This document shows, piece by piece, positions 7,893-17,225 of a stretch of 64,000 nt of DNA; position 1 is the stretch's first letter; each line of letters starts with the position of its first letter. The notes below the pieces were generated by a model. That model ran no database searches. It was given only the letters and a program-made list of their open reading frames with translations, and had not been told where the DNA came from. Position numbers and translations under genes: made by a program. This DNA is from Thalassovita mediterranea (GTDB lineage: Bacteria > Pseudomonadota > Alphaproteobacteria > Caulobacterales > Hyphomonadaceae), in NCBI GenBank assembly GCA_019448215.1, contig CP080408.1, positions 1,364,001-1,428,000 on the forward strand. The letters run 5' to 3'.

Positions 7893-10800
7893 ATGTCCAA
7901 CTGGAAACTAATGTCAGGTGTGGCAGCGGCTACACTTTTCACCGCGGCGATCGTCGCACCTGCCGAAGCGCAGGTCACGACGTCTGGCGTTCGCGGCCAA
8001 GTCACCGACGCAGCTGGCGCACCGATCGTCGGCGCTGACGTCATCGTCACCGATCCGGAAACCGGCCTCGTCCGGACGACCACCACGACGAGCACCGGTA
8101 GCTACGTTCTGCGCAACCTTCCGGTTGGCAACTCCTACACCGTCGAAATTCTCGCGACCGACTTCCAGGGCCGCGCGGTCGAGGACGTCGCTCTTTCGCT
8201 CGGCGACCAAGCTGAAGTGAACTTCACGCTCGACGAAGGCAACCGCACGATGGACACGGTCATCGTGACCGCTTCGACGGCAGACCTCGCCCAGGTCGCA
8301 ATCGGCCCATCGGCCACCTTTGGCGCCGAAGTGCTCAACAACGCACCAGCGATCAACCGCAACATCACCGACATCCTGCGCCTCGACCCGCGCGTCTATG
8401 TCGACGAGTCCCGCGGCGACATCAACGGCGTACAGTGTGGCGGCAAGAACTCCCGCTTCAACTCGCTGACCGTCGACGGCGTTCGCCTGAACGACAATTT
8501 CGGTCTGAACTCGAACGGCTACCCAACCGAGCGCATTCCATTCTCCTACGACGCGATCGACCAGGTCTCCATCGAGCTTGCACCGTTCGACGTCCAGTAT
8601 GGCGGCTTCTCGGCCTGTAACATCAACGCTGTGACCAAGTCGGGCTCCAACGAGTTCGAAGGCTACGCGTTCGCCGACTACACGAATGACGGTCTTCGCG
8701 GCGACAGCCTCGAAGGCGACGACATCACCACCGGTGAATATGACGAATACCGCTACGGTTTCGGCATCGGCGGCCCGATCCTCAAGGATCGCCTCTTCTT
8801 CTTCGCAGCTTATGAGAAGCTCGAAGGCGTGAACCTGTTCGACCGCGGCCCACTCGGCTCGGGTGCAGTGAACGAAGTCAACATCACGCAGGCTGAAGTC
8901 GACGAGATCCGCAATATCGCGCTCAATCTCTACGACTACGACCCAGGTGAGATCCCGACCAGCTTCGACAACGAAGACGAAAAGATCCTCGTCAAGCTCG
9001 ACTGGAACATCAACAACAACCACCGCGCGACGTTCACCTATAACTGGAACGACGGTTTCAACATCGTCGCTTCGGATGGTGACCTTTCCGAACTCGAATT
9101 CTCCAACCACCTCTATGAGCGCGGTGCAGAACTCGAAGCCTATGTCGGCTCGCTCTACTCTGACTGGACGCCGAACTTCTCGACCGAAATCCGTATCGGT
9201 TACTCCGAACTGGCGAACCGTCAGAACTCTCTCGGCGGCACTGACTTCGGTGAGATCACGATCGAAACCGACGACGTCGACGTCTATATCGGCGGCGACG
9301 ACTCGCGTCAGTCGAACGTCCTGAACTACGACACGCTGGCCATCGCGCTGAAGGGTTTCTACACGATCGGCAACCACAACCTGTCGTTCGGCTATGAGCA
9401 GGAAGCACTCGACGTGTTCAACCTGTTCGTCCAGCACACCGAAACCGAGATCGACTTCGACCGGTCCAGCGGCGCTGCCAATGCTGGCACCCTGCCGACG
9501 GGCTTCGATCCAGCGATCGAGAACTTCCGCGCCGGTTTTGCTGACAACATCAACTACAACAACGCACCATCCGGTAATCCGGAAGATGCGGCTGCTGACT
9601 GGGGCTATGAGGTTCACACCGTCTATGCCCAGGACGAGTATGATTTCGGCAACGGCCTGGTCGTGACCGGTGGTCTTCGTTACGACTACTACACCACGGA
9701 CGATGCGCCAGAAACGAACTTCGACTTCCTGGCAGACTACGGTTTCTCGAACAACCAGACCCTCGACGGCAAAGGCCTTCTCCAGCCACGTCTCGGCTTC
9801 ACGCTTGACGCGACCGACACGCTCGACCTTCGCGGCGGTGTCGGCATCTACTCCGGCGGCAACCCGAACGTCTGGCTGTCCAACACCTACTCGGCGAACA
9901 ACGTTCTCCAGTTCGGTGCAGACGGCGGTTCATTCGGCCTCGAGCAGAACGGTGGCCCGTCCATCTTCAACATCCCTTACACCATGTGTGAGGCTGGCGT
10001 CCCAACCGGCCCAGGCTACTGTGTGCCACAGGTCATGGCTGACGCCGTTGCTGCTGGCCAGGGTTCGAACTTCGAGATCAACTACCTCGATCCAGACTTC
10101 GAAATCCCATACGAGTGGAAGTGGGCTCTTGGCGCGACCAAGTTCATCGACATCCCAGCTCTTGGCGGCGAGTATGTCGTTTCTGGCGACATCCTCTACA
10201 CGGTTGGCCAGGACCGCGCTGTCTGGATCCGTGGTGACCTGGAGCAAACGGGCGTTACCCAAGGACCGGATGGGGCAACCTACCCGACCTACTCCAGCGT
10301 TCGCGAACCAGCATTCGTGCTGACCAACTCTGACTCGTCCCCGAACTCCCTGCTCGTTTCGGCTTCTATCGCCAAAGAGTATGACTTCGGTCTCGACTGG
10401 TCGTTCGGTTACGCCTACTCGGACGCTGAAGACGTTCACCCGATGACTTCTTCGGTTGCGTTCTCGAACTATGTGAACCGTGCTTTCACCGACCCGCAAA
10501 ACGTGTCGGCAGCTCGCTCGGACTACAATATCGAGCACCGCTTCACGGCTCTTATGAACTATGAGCGCGCCTTCTTCGGCGACAACGTCACGCGCTTCAC
10601 GGCCTTCGGCCAGGCAAACTCCGGTGCGCCGTACAGCCTGACCATCGACGCAGATCCGAACTCGATCACGGGCTTCACCCCGTTCCTCGAAGGCAACCCG
10701 TTCATTGCGCTCGGCCAAGAGCGTAACGGCGAAGACGGTTCGTGGTGGGGCAAGGTCGACATCAAGGTTGAGCAAGAGTTCACGCTCTTCAACGACCATG

Positions 10801-10991
10801 TCGCTTCTGGTTTTGTTGTCATCGACAACTTCACCAACCTGCTGAACGACGAATGGGGCGTCCTGCGTCAGCGCGGCTTCCCGGCCCAGTGCACCGTGGA
10901 TGCATCCGGTCAGCCGACCGAGCGTTGCGAAGCCCGTATCGGCGACGCATCGCGCTACGAAATCCGCTTCGGCCTGCGCTACGAATTCTAA
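7893..10991 (+). CDS. Oar-like TonB-dependent outer-membrane receptor with carboxypeptidase-regulatory-like domain
   Basis: A 1032-aa precursor with a signal peptide (cleavage expected after AEA, residue 26). A carboxypeptidase-regulatory-like beta-sandwich spans about residues 30-115 (GVRGQVTDAAGAPIVGADV). A TonB plug follows (TVIVTAS, then NSLTVDGVRLNDNFG), then a large beta-barrel ending in the aromatic residue F (LRYEF), as expected for outer-membrane insertion. The substrate is unknown. GAAGAGG precedes the ATG. Codon use is strongly biased toward C-ending codons compared with neighbours, which suggests high expression. The promoter region has a Pho-box-like site, so uptake of a phosphorus-containing substrate under phosphate limitation is possible (inference). 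It ends with its own terminator. Confidence 0.9.
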   Translation: MSNWKLMSGVAAATLFTAAIVAPAEAQVTTSGVRGQVTDAAGAPIVGADVIVTDPETGLVRTTTTTSTGSYVLRNLPVGNSYTVEILATDFQGRAVEDVALSLGDQAEVNFTLDEGNRTMDTVIVTASTADLAQVAIGPSATFGAEVLNNAPAINRNITDILRLDPRVYVDESRGDINGVQCGGKNSRFNSLTVDGVRLNDNFGLNSNGYPTERIPFSYDAIDQVSIELAPFDVQYGGFSACNINAVTKSGSNEFEGYAFADYTNDGLRGDSLEGDDITTGEYDEYRYGFGIGGPILKDRLFFFAAYEKLEGVNLFDRGPLGSGAVNEVNITQAEVDEIRNIALNLYDYDPGEIPTSFDNEDEKILVKLDWNINNNHRATFTYNWNDGFNIVASDGDLSELEFSNHLYERGAELEAYVGSLYSDWTPNFSTEIRIGYSELANRQNSLGGTDFGEITIETDDVDVYIGGDDSRQSNVLNYDTLAIALKGFYTIGNHNLSFGYEQEALDVFNLFVQHTETEIDFDRSSGAANAGTLPTGFDPAIENFRAGFADNINYNNAPSGNPEDAAADWGYEVHTVYAQDEYDFGNGLVVTGGLRYDYYTTDDAPETNFDFLADYGFSNNQTLDGKGLLQPRLGFTLDATDTLDLRGGVGIYSGGNPNVWLSNTYSANNVLQFGADGGSFGLEQNGGPSIFNIPYTMCEAGVPTGPGYCVPQVMADAVAAGQGSNFEINYLDPDFEIPYEWKWALGATKFIDIPALGGEYVVSGDILYTVGQDRAVWIRGDLEQTGVTQGPDGATYPTYSSVREPAFVLTNSDSSPNSLLVSASIAKEYDFGLDWSFGYAYSDAEDVHPMTSSVAFSNYVNRAFTDPQNVSAARSDYNIEHRFTALMNYERAFFGDNVTRFTAFGQANSGAPYSLTIDADPNSITGFTPFLEGNPFIALGQERNGEDGSWWGKVDIKVEQEFTLFNDHVASGFVVIDNFTNLLNDEWGVLRQRGFPAQCTVDASGQPTERCEARIGDASRYEIRFGLRYEF

Positions 10992-11017
10992 GCGCTCCGA
11001 AAGGAACATCATTGAAA

Positions 11018-11049
11018 GGGCGGCTCCATGCGGGCCGCCCTTTTTCTTT
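11018..11049 (+). terminator. Rho-independent terminator of the Oar-like receptor gene
   Basis: GGGCGGC (11018-11024) pairs with GCCGCCC (11034-11040) and is followed by TTTTTCTTT. It starts 27 bases after the stop. Confidence 0.9.
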
Positions 11050-11076
11050 GGGGCAACCTGTGGCAAATCGCGGCCC

Positions 11077-12084
11077 ATGACCGACACGACAATTGCATTC
11101 ACCCCGGCCGAATGGGCGCCCCAGTCTGCGATATGGGCTGGCTGGCCACATCTGAAGGATGCCTGGGCCGAGGATTATGAGGGCGCGCAGCGAGAGATTG
11201 CCGCGCTGATTGCTGCGCTGGCACCTGTCGTGCGTGTCAAACTCGTCATTGGCGACCCGGCCTCGCGCGCTGAAGCGGCGGACCTTGTTGGTGAGAAGGC
11301 CGAGATGTTCGACGCGCCGATGGGCGACATCTGGCTGCGCGATATCGGTCCTGTTTTCGTGAAGTATCTGAACCGCCTCGAAGGGCTCGGTTTCGAGTTC
11401 AATGGCTGGGGCGGCAAGTATGAGCTGGAAGGCGACAGCGAGACGGCGGCGGCAATCGCGCGGCTCGAGGGTCATCCGCTGAAGCGCCTGCCTTTCGTTC
11501 TGGAAGGCGGCGCTGTCGAGCAGGATGGCGAGGGCGTCCTGATCACGACGCGTCAATGCGTTCTCAATCCCAATCGCAATCCGGGCTGGAGCCAGGAGAA
11601 GGCTGAGGAGAACCTCAAGCTCGCCTTCAATGCGCAGCGTATCGTCTGGCTGGGCGACGGTCTGCTCGGTGACCACACTGATGGTCATGTCGACAATATC
11701 GCGCGCTTTATCGCGCCGGGGCATGTCGTCTGCCAGACCCCATCGGGCGATGATGACCCGAACGCCGCCGTCCTGCGCGAGATTAAAGACACGCTGCGCG
11801 CCGCAGAGCTTCAGGTGTCGACCATCCCGTCCCCGGGCCGTATCCTCGACGAGGATGGCGAGATCATGCCCGCGAGCCATATGAATTTCCTGATTTCGAA
11901 CGGCCGGGTGATCCTGCCGGTCTATGAGGATGAGCATTCAAAGCTCGCCGAAGCAGAGCTGCAGGCGCTGATGCCCGAGCATGAAGTTATCGCCCTGCCA
12001 TCGCGCCACATCCTGTCTGGCGGTGGCAGCTTCCACTGCATGACCCAGCAGGTCCCCCAAACTGACGGAGGTCTTTCGACATGA
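11077..12084 (+). CDS. aguA: Agmatine deiminase
   Basis: A 335-aa pentein-fold enzyme that converts agmatine to N-carbamoylputrescine and ammonia. Family landmarks are FTPAEWAPQSAIWAGWP at the N-terminus, MGDIWLRDIGPVF (substrate-binding acidic residues), DHTDGHVDN, and the catalytic cysteine loop ILSGGGSFHCMTQQ near the C-terminus. The frame is open further upstream, but the ATG at 11077 gives the family N-terminus, and the earlier part lies inside the preceding gene. It overlaps aguB by four bases (ATGA), so the two are translationally coupled. Together they form the two-step agmatine route to putrescine. Confidence 0.95.
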   Translation: MTDTTIAFTPAEWAPQSAIWAGWPHLKDAWAEDYEGAQREIAALIAALAPVVRVKLVIGDPASRAEAADLVGEKAEMFDAPMGDIWLRDIGPVFVKYLNRLEGLGFEFNGWGGKYELEGDSETAAAIARLEGHPLKRLPFVLEGGAVEQDGEGVLITTRQCVLNPNRNPGWSQEKAEENLKLAFNAQRIVWLGDGLLGDHTDGHVDNIARFIAPGHVVCQTPSGDDDPNAAVLREIKDTLRAAELQVSTIPSPGRILDEDGEIMPASHMNFLISNGRVILPVYEDEHSKLAEAELQALMPEHEVIALPSRHILSGGGSFHCMTQQVPQTDGGLST

Positions 12085-12923
12085 GCCGAACCGTAAAAGT
12101 CGCGGCCCTGCAGGCCTCGTTCAGCAAGGACATGCAGACCAATATCGACAAGGTGAAAGAGCTGGTGCGGGACGCGGCCGCCAAGGGCGCAGAGATCATC
12201 CTGCCGTCAGAGCTCTTCTGCGACCATTATTTCTGCAAGGTGCAGGACGAGAAGTTCTTCGCCACGGCCTATCCGTGGGCAGAGCATCCAGCGGTGGAGC
12301 AGCTGTCAGAGCTCGCGAAAGAGCTCGGCGTCGTCATCCCGGTCTCGATTTATGAGAAAGACGGGCCGGAGTATTATAATTCCATCGTCATCATTGATGC
12401 GGACGGCACGCCGCTGGGCGTCTATCGAAAATCCCACATTCCAGATGGCCCGGGCTATATGGAGAAGTTCTACTTCCGCCCCGGCAATACCGGTTTCCGC
12501 GTCTGGGACACGATGAAGGGCCGTATCGGCGTTGGCATTTGCTGGGACCAGTGGTTCCCGGAAGCTGCGCGCGCCATGGCGCTGATGGGGGCGGACGTTC
12601 TCTTCTACCCGACGGCCATCGGTTCTGAGCCGCATGATGACAGCCTTGATACCGCCGCGCGCTGGCGCCGGGCCATGCAGGGACATGCGGTTTCCAATGT
12701 GATCCCGGTCGTTGCGGCGAACCGCACAGGCGATGAGGAAGGCCAGACTTTCTATGGCACGAGCTTTATCGCAGACCATGCCGGCGAGATCGTCGATGAG
12801 CTTGGGCGCGGCGAAGAGGGCGTTATCATGGCCGAGTTTGACCTCGATTTCCTCGACCGTCACCGTGCCGCCTGGGGCTTCTTCCGCGACCGCCGGACCG
12901 AGCTTTACGACGTGCTGGGCTGA
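12081..12923 (+). CDS. aguB: N-carbamoylputrescine amidase
   Basis: A 280-aa nitrilase-superfamily hydrolase. The catalytic triad is visible as E44 (LPSELFC), K117 (GVYRKSHIP) and C154 (VGICWDQWFPEAAR). It hydrolyses N-carbamoylputrescine to putrescine, CO2 and ammonia, completing the pathway begun by aguA, whose 3' end it overlaps by 4 bases. CxxDQWFPE and the H-D-D-S-L-D-T loop are typical of the plant/bacterial AguB branch rather than beta-ureidopropionase. Its last 19 bases overlap the convergent membrane-protein gene. Confidence 0.95.
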   Translation: MSRTVKVAALQASFSKDMQTNIDKVKELVRDAAAKGAEIILPSELFCDHYFCKVQDEKFFATAYPWAEHPAVEQLSELAKELGVVIPVSIYEKDGPEYYNSIVIIDADGTPLGVYRKSHIPDGPGYMEKFYFRPGNTGFRVWDTMKGRIGVGICWDQWFPEAARAMALMGADVLFYPTAIGSEPHDDSLDTAARWRRAMQGHAVSNVIPVVAANRTGDEEGQTFYGTSFIADHAGEIVDELGRGEEGVIMAEFDLDFLDRHRAAWGFFRDRRTELYDVLG

Positions 12924-13801
12924 TCATCCGGTGTGCGCGCCGACTGGCGCCCATGCCGTGTCAGAATTGCGTGGCGGATGAGTGCCATCACCAGCCCTGC
13001 CAGCAGGACACAGCCCGCAACCGAGCCGCGCAGGAGGTCGCTCTGCTGTTCAAGCGACTGGGGCGTGTCGGTGATAGCGAGGTCTGCAAGGCCAAGCCGG
13101 TATTGGTAGACGACCATCACGCCAGCAGCGACGCAGATGATGATGGCGAGCAGCGCGCTCAATATGCCTGAGCCCCGCGCGCCGAGGGCGAGGGCGCGGC
13201 TTTCCAGAAGGGCGAGACCGGACAGCAGGACGGAGAGGCCGCCTGCATGGAGCCGGGCGACCGACATCCATGTGTCTTCCAGCGACGGGTTTTCCACCAG
13301 CCTGTCAGACAGGTGGAGCGAGGCGAAGAGAGCGATCAGTGCCCAGCTGACATAGGCGAAGGACACGAAAGGACTTTCGCCGACGAGGTAGAAGCTGAGC
13401 GCCGCAGCAAAGAACAGGAAAGCCGCAAGTGTGATGGCACTTGCCGTGTCGCCTTCGAGCGCGCTGTCGATCATGGAAGCGGGCGCTGATATCAGGCAGA
13501 GCAGGTTCACGCCGAGCGTAAGTACGAGGAAGGCGAGCCCTCGTGATGGTAATCTAAACGCGCAGAACAGGAGCGGGATGAGGACTAGCCAGAGATAGGC
13601 GAGGGCGGCGAGACCCGCGAAAACCGGCATGGCATGCAGGGTGGAGGAAAACTCGTCGAGGTGCGGCGCGAAGGGAAGGTCGGGCAAGGCTACGCCGAGG
13701 GCTGTGCTGAGATAGCCCGCCTGCAGCCATGCTGCCGGTCCAACGAAAACCAGAATTACTGCGCCCCCAAGTATGGCCGGCAGCAGCGCCCTCATACCCA
13801 A
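12905..13801 (-). CDS. Polytopic membrane protein of unknown function
   Basis: A 298-aa protein with about eight hydrophobic segments (for example ALLPAILGGAVILVFVG near the start and AGCVLLAGLVMALIRHA near the end) and a short polar C-terminal tail. I recognise no catalytic motif. It is convergent with aguB, overlapping it by 19 bases, and divergent from the metallopeptidase-like gene. Nothing in the context suggests a function. It is probably a real gene because the hydrophobic periodicity is consistent across the whole length. Confidence 0.7.
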   Translation of the reverse strand: MGMRALLPAILGGAVILVFVGPAAWLQAGYLSTALGVALPDLPFAPHLDEFSSTLHAMPVFAGLAALAYLWLVLIPLLFCAFRLPSRGLAFLVLTLGVNLLCLISAPASMIDSALEGDTASAITLAAFLFFAAALSFYLVGESPFVSFAYVSWALIALFASLHLSDRLVENPSLEDTWMSVARLHAGGLSVLLSGLALLESRALALGARGSGILSALLAIIICVAAGVMVVYQYRLGLADLAITDTPQSLEQQSDLLRGSVAGCVLLAGLVMALIRHAILTRHGRQSARTPDDQPSTS

Positions 13802-13899
13802 CTGTCTTTACCCATCTCTACACGGCCTAGGCGCGGAACGCCGCAGCACAAACCGGCGTTACAACGTCTGGCAATGTCTGCCAATCTGGATGTCCTCAC

Positions 13900-14931
13900 A
13901 TGAAACTTTTCAACTGCCCGTGCTGCAAAGGGACTCTCTATTTCAATAATCGTGCCTGCGGATGCGGCGCGGAGGTGGCGTTCGATCCGGAGGCTGAAAA
14001 GTTCGAGCAGCTGGATGCCGGATGCGCCAATCGCGAGCAGATCAACTGTAACTGGAAAGCGGCTGACGGGCCGGGGTCGCTCTGCCGCGCCTGTGCGATG
14101 ACAGAAGTCGTCCCCGACTCGATGGTTATGAAGAATGTCCCACTTTGGGCAGACACAGAGGCGGCCAAGCGGTGGGTGCTGGTCAATCTGGGGCAGTGGG
14201 GATGGCTGAAGGCTGGCGACCAAGGGGCGTGGCCGCGCTTCCATCTTCTTTCAGAGGTGACATCGACTGGGCCTGCGCCCGTCACAATGGGTCATGCTGA
14301 CGGTCTGATCACGATCAATGTCACCGAGGCAGACCCGGCCCAACGGGTCGCGCGGCGGGAAGAGTTGAGCGAGCGCTATCGGACATTGAACGGTCACTTC
14401 CGGCATGAGCTTGGCCACTATGTCTTCCTGCGGCTGGTTCAGGATGAGCGGTTCGCATCCGCATTCCGGAGCCTGTTTGGCGATGAGCGCGCAGACTATG
14501 GAGCTGCGCTTTCGCGCCATTACGAAAGCGGGCCGCCGCCCGGCTGGCAGGACAATCACATCACGGCCTATGCTTCGAGCCATCCCCACGAGGACTGGGC
14601 AGAGACATTCGCCCATCTCGTCCACCTCACCGACATGATCGACAGCGCCAATGCGGCGCACCTGAAGCAGACGGGCGCGGGCGTCGCGGACCCTTATCGG
14701 ACGAGCGACGGTGACGCCGTCATCAGCGCAGGCGCCAATCTCGGTATTGCGCTCAATCATGTGAACCGGTCGATGGGCCTGTTTGACGTCTATCCGTTCG
14801 TGATTGCGCCGACTGTGCGCGACAAGCTGGCTTTTGTGCGCCGCGCTGTGGCGGCAGGACCACCGGAAAAGGCAAAACCCAAGCGCCGCAACTGGAACCC
14901 GTTCAGGTCTGCGCCTGTTAGGGCTGGTTGA
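13900..14931 (+). CDS. Zinc-ribbon / HExxH zinc-metallopeptidase-like protein
   Basis: A 343-aa soluble protein. The N-terminus is a zinc ribbon (C6, C8/C9, C20, C22) followed by another Cys-rich stretch (C42, C50, C62, C65). The central part has HFRHELGHYVF with HELGH at 169-173, the HExxH signature, and downstream HPHEDWAETFAH supplies a plausible third ligand. This matches the COG4307 / putative zinc-binding peptidase family, whose substrates are unknown. No signal peptide is present, so it should be cytoplasmic. The basic C-terminus (PKRRNWNPFRSAP) is unusual. Its TGA overlaps the start of the flavoprotein gene (TTGA), so the two are probably co-expressed. Confidence 0.8.
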   Translation: MKLFNCPCCKGTLYFNNRACGCGAEVAFDPEAEKFEQLDAGCANREQINCNWKAADGPGSLCRACAMTEVVPDSMVMKNVPLWADTEAAKRWVLVNLGQWGWLKAGDQGAWPRFHLLSEVTSTGPAPVTMGHADGLITINVTEADPAQRVARREELSERYRTLNGHFRHELGHYVFLRLVQDERFASAFRSLFGDERADYGAALSRHYESGPPPGWQDNHITAYASSHPHEDWAETFAHLVHLTDMIDSANAAHLKQTGAGVADPYRTSDGDAVISAGANLGIALNHVNRSMGLFDVYPFVIAPTVRDKLAFVRRAVAAGPPEKAKPKRRNWNPFRSAPVRAG

Positions 14932-16376
14932 GGCTAGCGGAGCGTATTCTGGCAGATTTCAATATAGACGTCGCGATTATCGGGGCAGGCACGGCAGGGC
15001 TTGCGGCCGAAAGAAAAGCGCGCGCCAGCGGGACGCGGACGCTCCTGATCGATCCCTATTTCTCGGGCACTACCTGCGCCAACGTCGGGTGTATGCCGTC
15101 AAAGCTGTTGATCGCGGCGGGAAATGCTGCCCATCACGTTCGCATGGCGGGCGAGTTCGGAATTGAAACAGGGCCGCCCAAGGTCGATGGACCAAAGGTT
15201 ATGGCGCGCGTGCGCCGACTGCGGGACGATTTCGTCTCTGGCGTGAAGAAACAGATCGCTGACCTGCCAGATGGCGTGACCGTCAAGGCGGCCGCGCGTT
15301 TTGCCTCGCCGACCGAACTCGCGCTGGATGATGGCAGGATCGTTGCGGCGAAGGCGATCGTGATTGCGGTGGGGTCTTCGCCTGTGATCCCCCCGCCATT
15401 TGAAGATTTGGGCGATGCGGTCATCACGAATGAGAGCCTGTTTGGGCTTAAAGACCTGCCAGGGTCGGTGGGTGTCATCGGGGCCGGGCCGCTTGGACTG
15501 GAACTGGCGCAGGCGCTCGCGCGGCTTGGCGTGCATGTTGAGGTGTTTGACAAGAGTGCGCGGCTCGCCGGTCTCGAGGCTGGTGAGCCGGAAAAATCGC
15601 TTCGTGAGGCTCTGGCGAAAGAACTGGGCTTTCACCTGGACGTCGAGCCTGAGGCGCGCCGCAACAGTGATGGCGGTGTGACGATCAGCTGGCCCGAAGC
15701 TGGCGAGGCAAGGGAAGCGCATTTCGACAAGCTGATGGTGGCTGCTGGCCGCGCGCCTGACCTTGAGGGGCTGAATCTTGAGCAGTCCGGCCTGGAGTTG
15801 AACGAGAAGGGCGGTCCTGTTTTCGACGCCGGGACGCTTCAGTGTGGTGCTTCGCCGGTCTTCATCGTCGGCGATGCCAATGGTGAGCGGCCGATCCTGC
15901 ATGAGGCATCGACGGAAGGTACGATTGCCGGGGCCAACGCCGCTTCCTTTCCGGATACGAAATCCTTTGAGCGCTCAACGCGCCTGCAGATCATGTTTAC
16001 CGAGCCGAACATGGCCAAGGTCGGCGCTGATCTTGATGAGAACATGGTGGTCGGCAAGGTCGATTTCGCCGATCAGGGCAGGGCGCGCGCGATGGGCGTC
16101 AATCAGGGTATCTGTGAGATCTATGCGAAGGCCCAGTGCGGCGCGCTGACCGGAGCAACGCTCGTTGGGCCAGACGCTGAACATCTCGCTCATCTCCTCT
16201 GTTGGGAGATCGAGAACGGATCGAAGGCCAGCGACCTCCTCAACAAGCCCTTCTACCACCCGACGCTGGAAGAGGGTCTGAAGACGGCGCTGAAGCAGAT
16301 CTGCAAGGATGTAGGATTGCCAAAGCCGGACTCGCGCGATGATGCGGAGCTTCCGGGTGATTTTGGGTCTGATTAG
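14928..16376 (+). CDS. Dihydrolipoamide-dehydrogenase-like FAD/NAD(P) disulfide oxidoreductase
   Basis: A protein of about 480 aa in the pyridine-nucleotide disulfide reductase family. Features in order are the FAD-binding VAIIGAGTAGL near residue 17, the redox-active pair C-A-N-V-G-C followed by MPSK, the NAD-binding GVIGAGPLGLELAQAL, a second FAD motif VFIVGDANGERP, and the C-terminal interface motif HPTLEEGLK with the active-site His/Glu. It is more divergent than the E3 subunit of 2-oxoacid dehydrogenases and is not next to E1/E2 genes, so the physiological disulfide is unknown. The start is non-ATG: TTG at 14928 overlaps the previous stop, but CTG at 14949, after GGAG, would give the family-like (M)ADFNIDVAIIG. 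Confidence 0.85.
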   Translation: MRLAERILADFNIDVAIIGAGTAGLAAERKARASGTRTLLIDPYFSGTTCANVGCMPSKLLIAAGNAAHHVRMAGEFGIETGPPKVDGPKVMARVRRLRDDFVSGVKKQIADLPDGVTVKAAARFASPTELALDDGRIVAAKAIVIAVGSSPVIPPPFEDLGDAVITNESLFGLKDLPGSVGVIGAGPLGLELAQALARLGVHVEVFDKSARLAGLEAGEPEKSLREALAKELGFHLDVEPEARRNSDGGVTISWPEAGEAREAHFDKLMVAAGRAPDLEGLNLEQSGLELNEKGGPVFDAGTLQCGASPVFIVGDANGERPILHEASTEGTIAGANAASFPDTKSFERSTRLQIMFTEPNMAKVGADLDENMVVGKVDFADQGRARAMGVNQGICEIYAKAQCGALTGATLVGPDAEHLAHLLCWEIENGSKASDLLNKPFYHPTLEEGLKTALKQICKDVGLPKPDSRDDAELPGDFGSD

Positions 16377-16396
16377 AGAAATAGCCCATAGAAACG

Positions 16397-16432
16397 AAAA
16401 GCGCGGCGCCTGAGGTCAGGGCCGCGCTTTTG
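16397..16432. terminator. Terminator between convergent genes (likely bidirectional)
   Basis: AAAGCGCGGC (16398-16407) pairs with GCCGCGCTTT (16421-16430). The stem ends in A/T tracts on both sides, so it can serve the flavoprotein gene on the plus strand and the gene ending at 16456 on the minus strand. Confidence 0.75.
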
Positions 16433-16455
16433 ATGTCTATCCGGTGGCTAGCGTC

Positions 16456-17079
16456 CTAGTGCAGCGCGCCATTGGATGAGAATTTCTGGGCCTGCTCTAT
16501 CCACTGCTCGCGCGCGACGCGGCCCTTGAAAGACAGGTATTCGTCGATCCAGCTAGCTTCGTCAGCTTCCCAATTCGCAATCTGTTTGAAGTGGAAGATG
16601 CCAAGCTCATTCAGCGTCTTTGAAAGCTTTGGTCCGATGCCCTTGATGCGCGTCAGATCGTCGGCTTCGCCTTCGGGCGCGGTCAGGGCTGTTGGCTGGC
16701 GGAAGGCTGCTTCGGCGGCCTTGGCGACTGCGGCCGGTGCCATTTGCGGGGTCGGCACGTAAGGCGCGCCCGTGTCGCGGCGCAGCCGGTCAAACCAGTC
16801 GGTCATCATGTCGCCCGGCACGGTTTGTGGCCAACGCATCCATGCTGGCATCGCCTCGATCAGCTTGGCGGCATGTTCCCAGTGCTGCAGGTTGAGGTCG
16901 GCGAGTTTGCGGAAAAGGTCGCGCGTTGCGGCTTCCGGTGCGGCTTCGCCTGAGCCCGGCTTCATTGACATCATCGCGTCCATCCAGGCCTCACCGGCGC
17001 TCTGGCTGAGGTCGCGCCATGCGGAGACAGACTCCGTCCAGAGTTCAAGCGGGTTCGGCCTTGTCGTCTCTGTGGTCAT
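16456..17079 (-). CDS. Helix-hairpin-helix-tailed protein of unknown function
   Basis: A 207-aa protein. Residues 1-100 are helical and Trp-rich (PLELWTESVSAWRDLSQSAG), faintly like phasin or polyhydroxyalkanoate-granule proteins. Residues 140-200 form a helix-hairpin-helix fold: DLTRIKGIGPKLSKTLNELG followed by FHFKQIANW. That C-terminal domain resembles modules found in DUF4332 and complex I 41-kDa-like proteins. The frame runs open to 17322, but I chose ATG 17079 because AAAGGA lies upstream and the extension reads like non-coding DNA. It is divergent from murI. The role is unknown, and the HhH could bind DNA or another protein. Confidence 0.65.
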   Translation of the reverse strand: MTTETTRPNPLELWTESVSAWRDLSQSAGEAWMDAMMSMKPGSGEAAPEAATRDLFRKLADLNLQHWEHAAKLIEAMPAWMRWPQTVPGDMMTDWFDRLRRDTGAPYVPTPQMAPAAVAKAAEAAFRQPTALTAPEGEADDLTRIKGIGPKLSKTLNELGIFHFKQIANWEADEASWIDEYLSFKGRVAREQWIEQAQKFSSNGALH

Positions 17080-17225
17080 GGGTTTGTCCTTTATGCTGCG
17101 GTGCAACATACGCCTGTTTTCACCCTTTTTCAAGCGAGCTGCCCTAGGGCGAGGTCTGCAGTACGCGGAACCGGCATGTTCACGCAGGGGCCGCACCGCG
17201 ATATGAAAGCTCGACGGGAGACGGG

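Noticed and set aside
7914-9617. A long open frame of 567 codons on the minus strand inside the Oar-like receptor gene
   Set aside because: It is fully antisense to a clear TonB receptor, and its composition (Val/Asp/Glu-rich, no domain) is that of an artefact created by the strong codon bias of the real gene.
9930-11937. Long minus-strand open frames across the 3' part of the receptor gene and aguA
   Set aside because: They shadow well-supported genes on the other strand and show no family motif.
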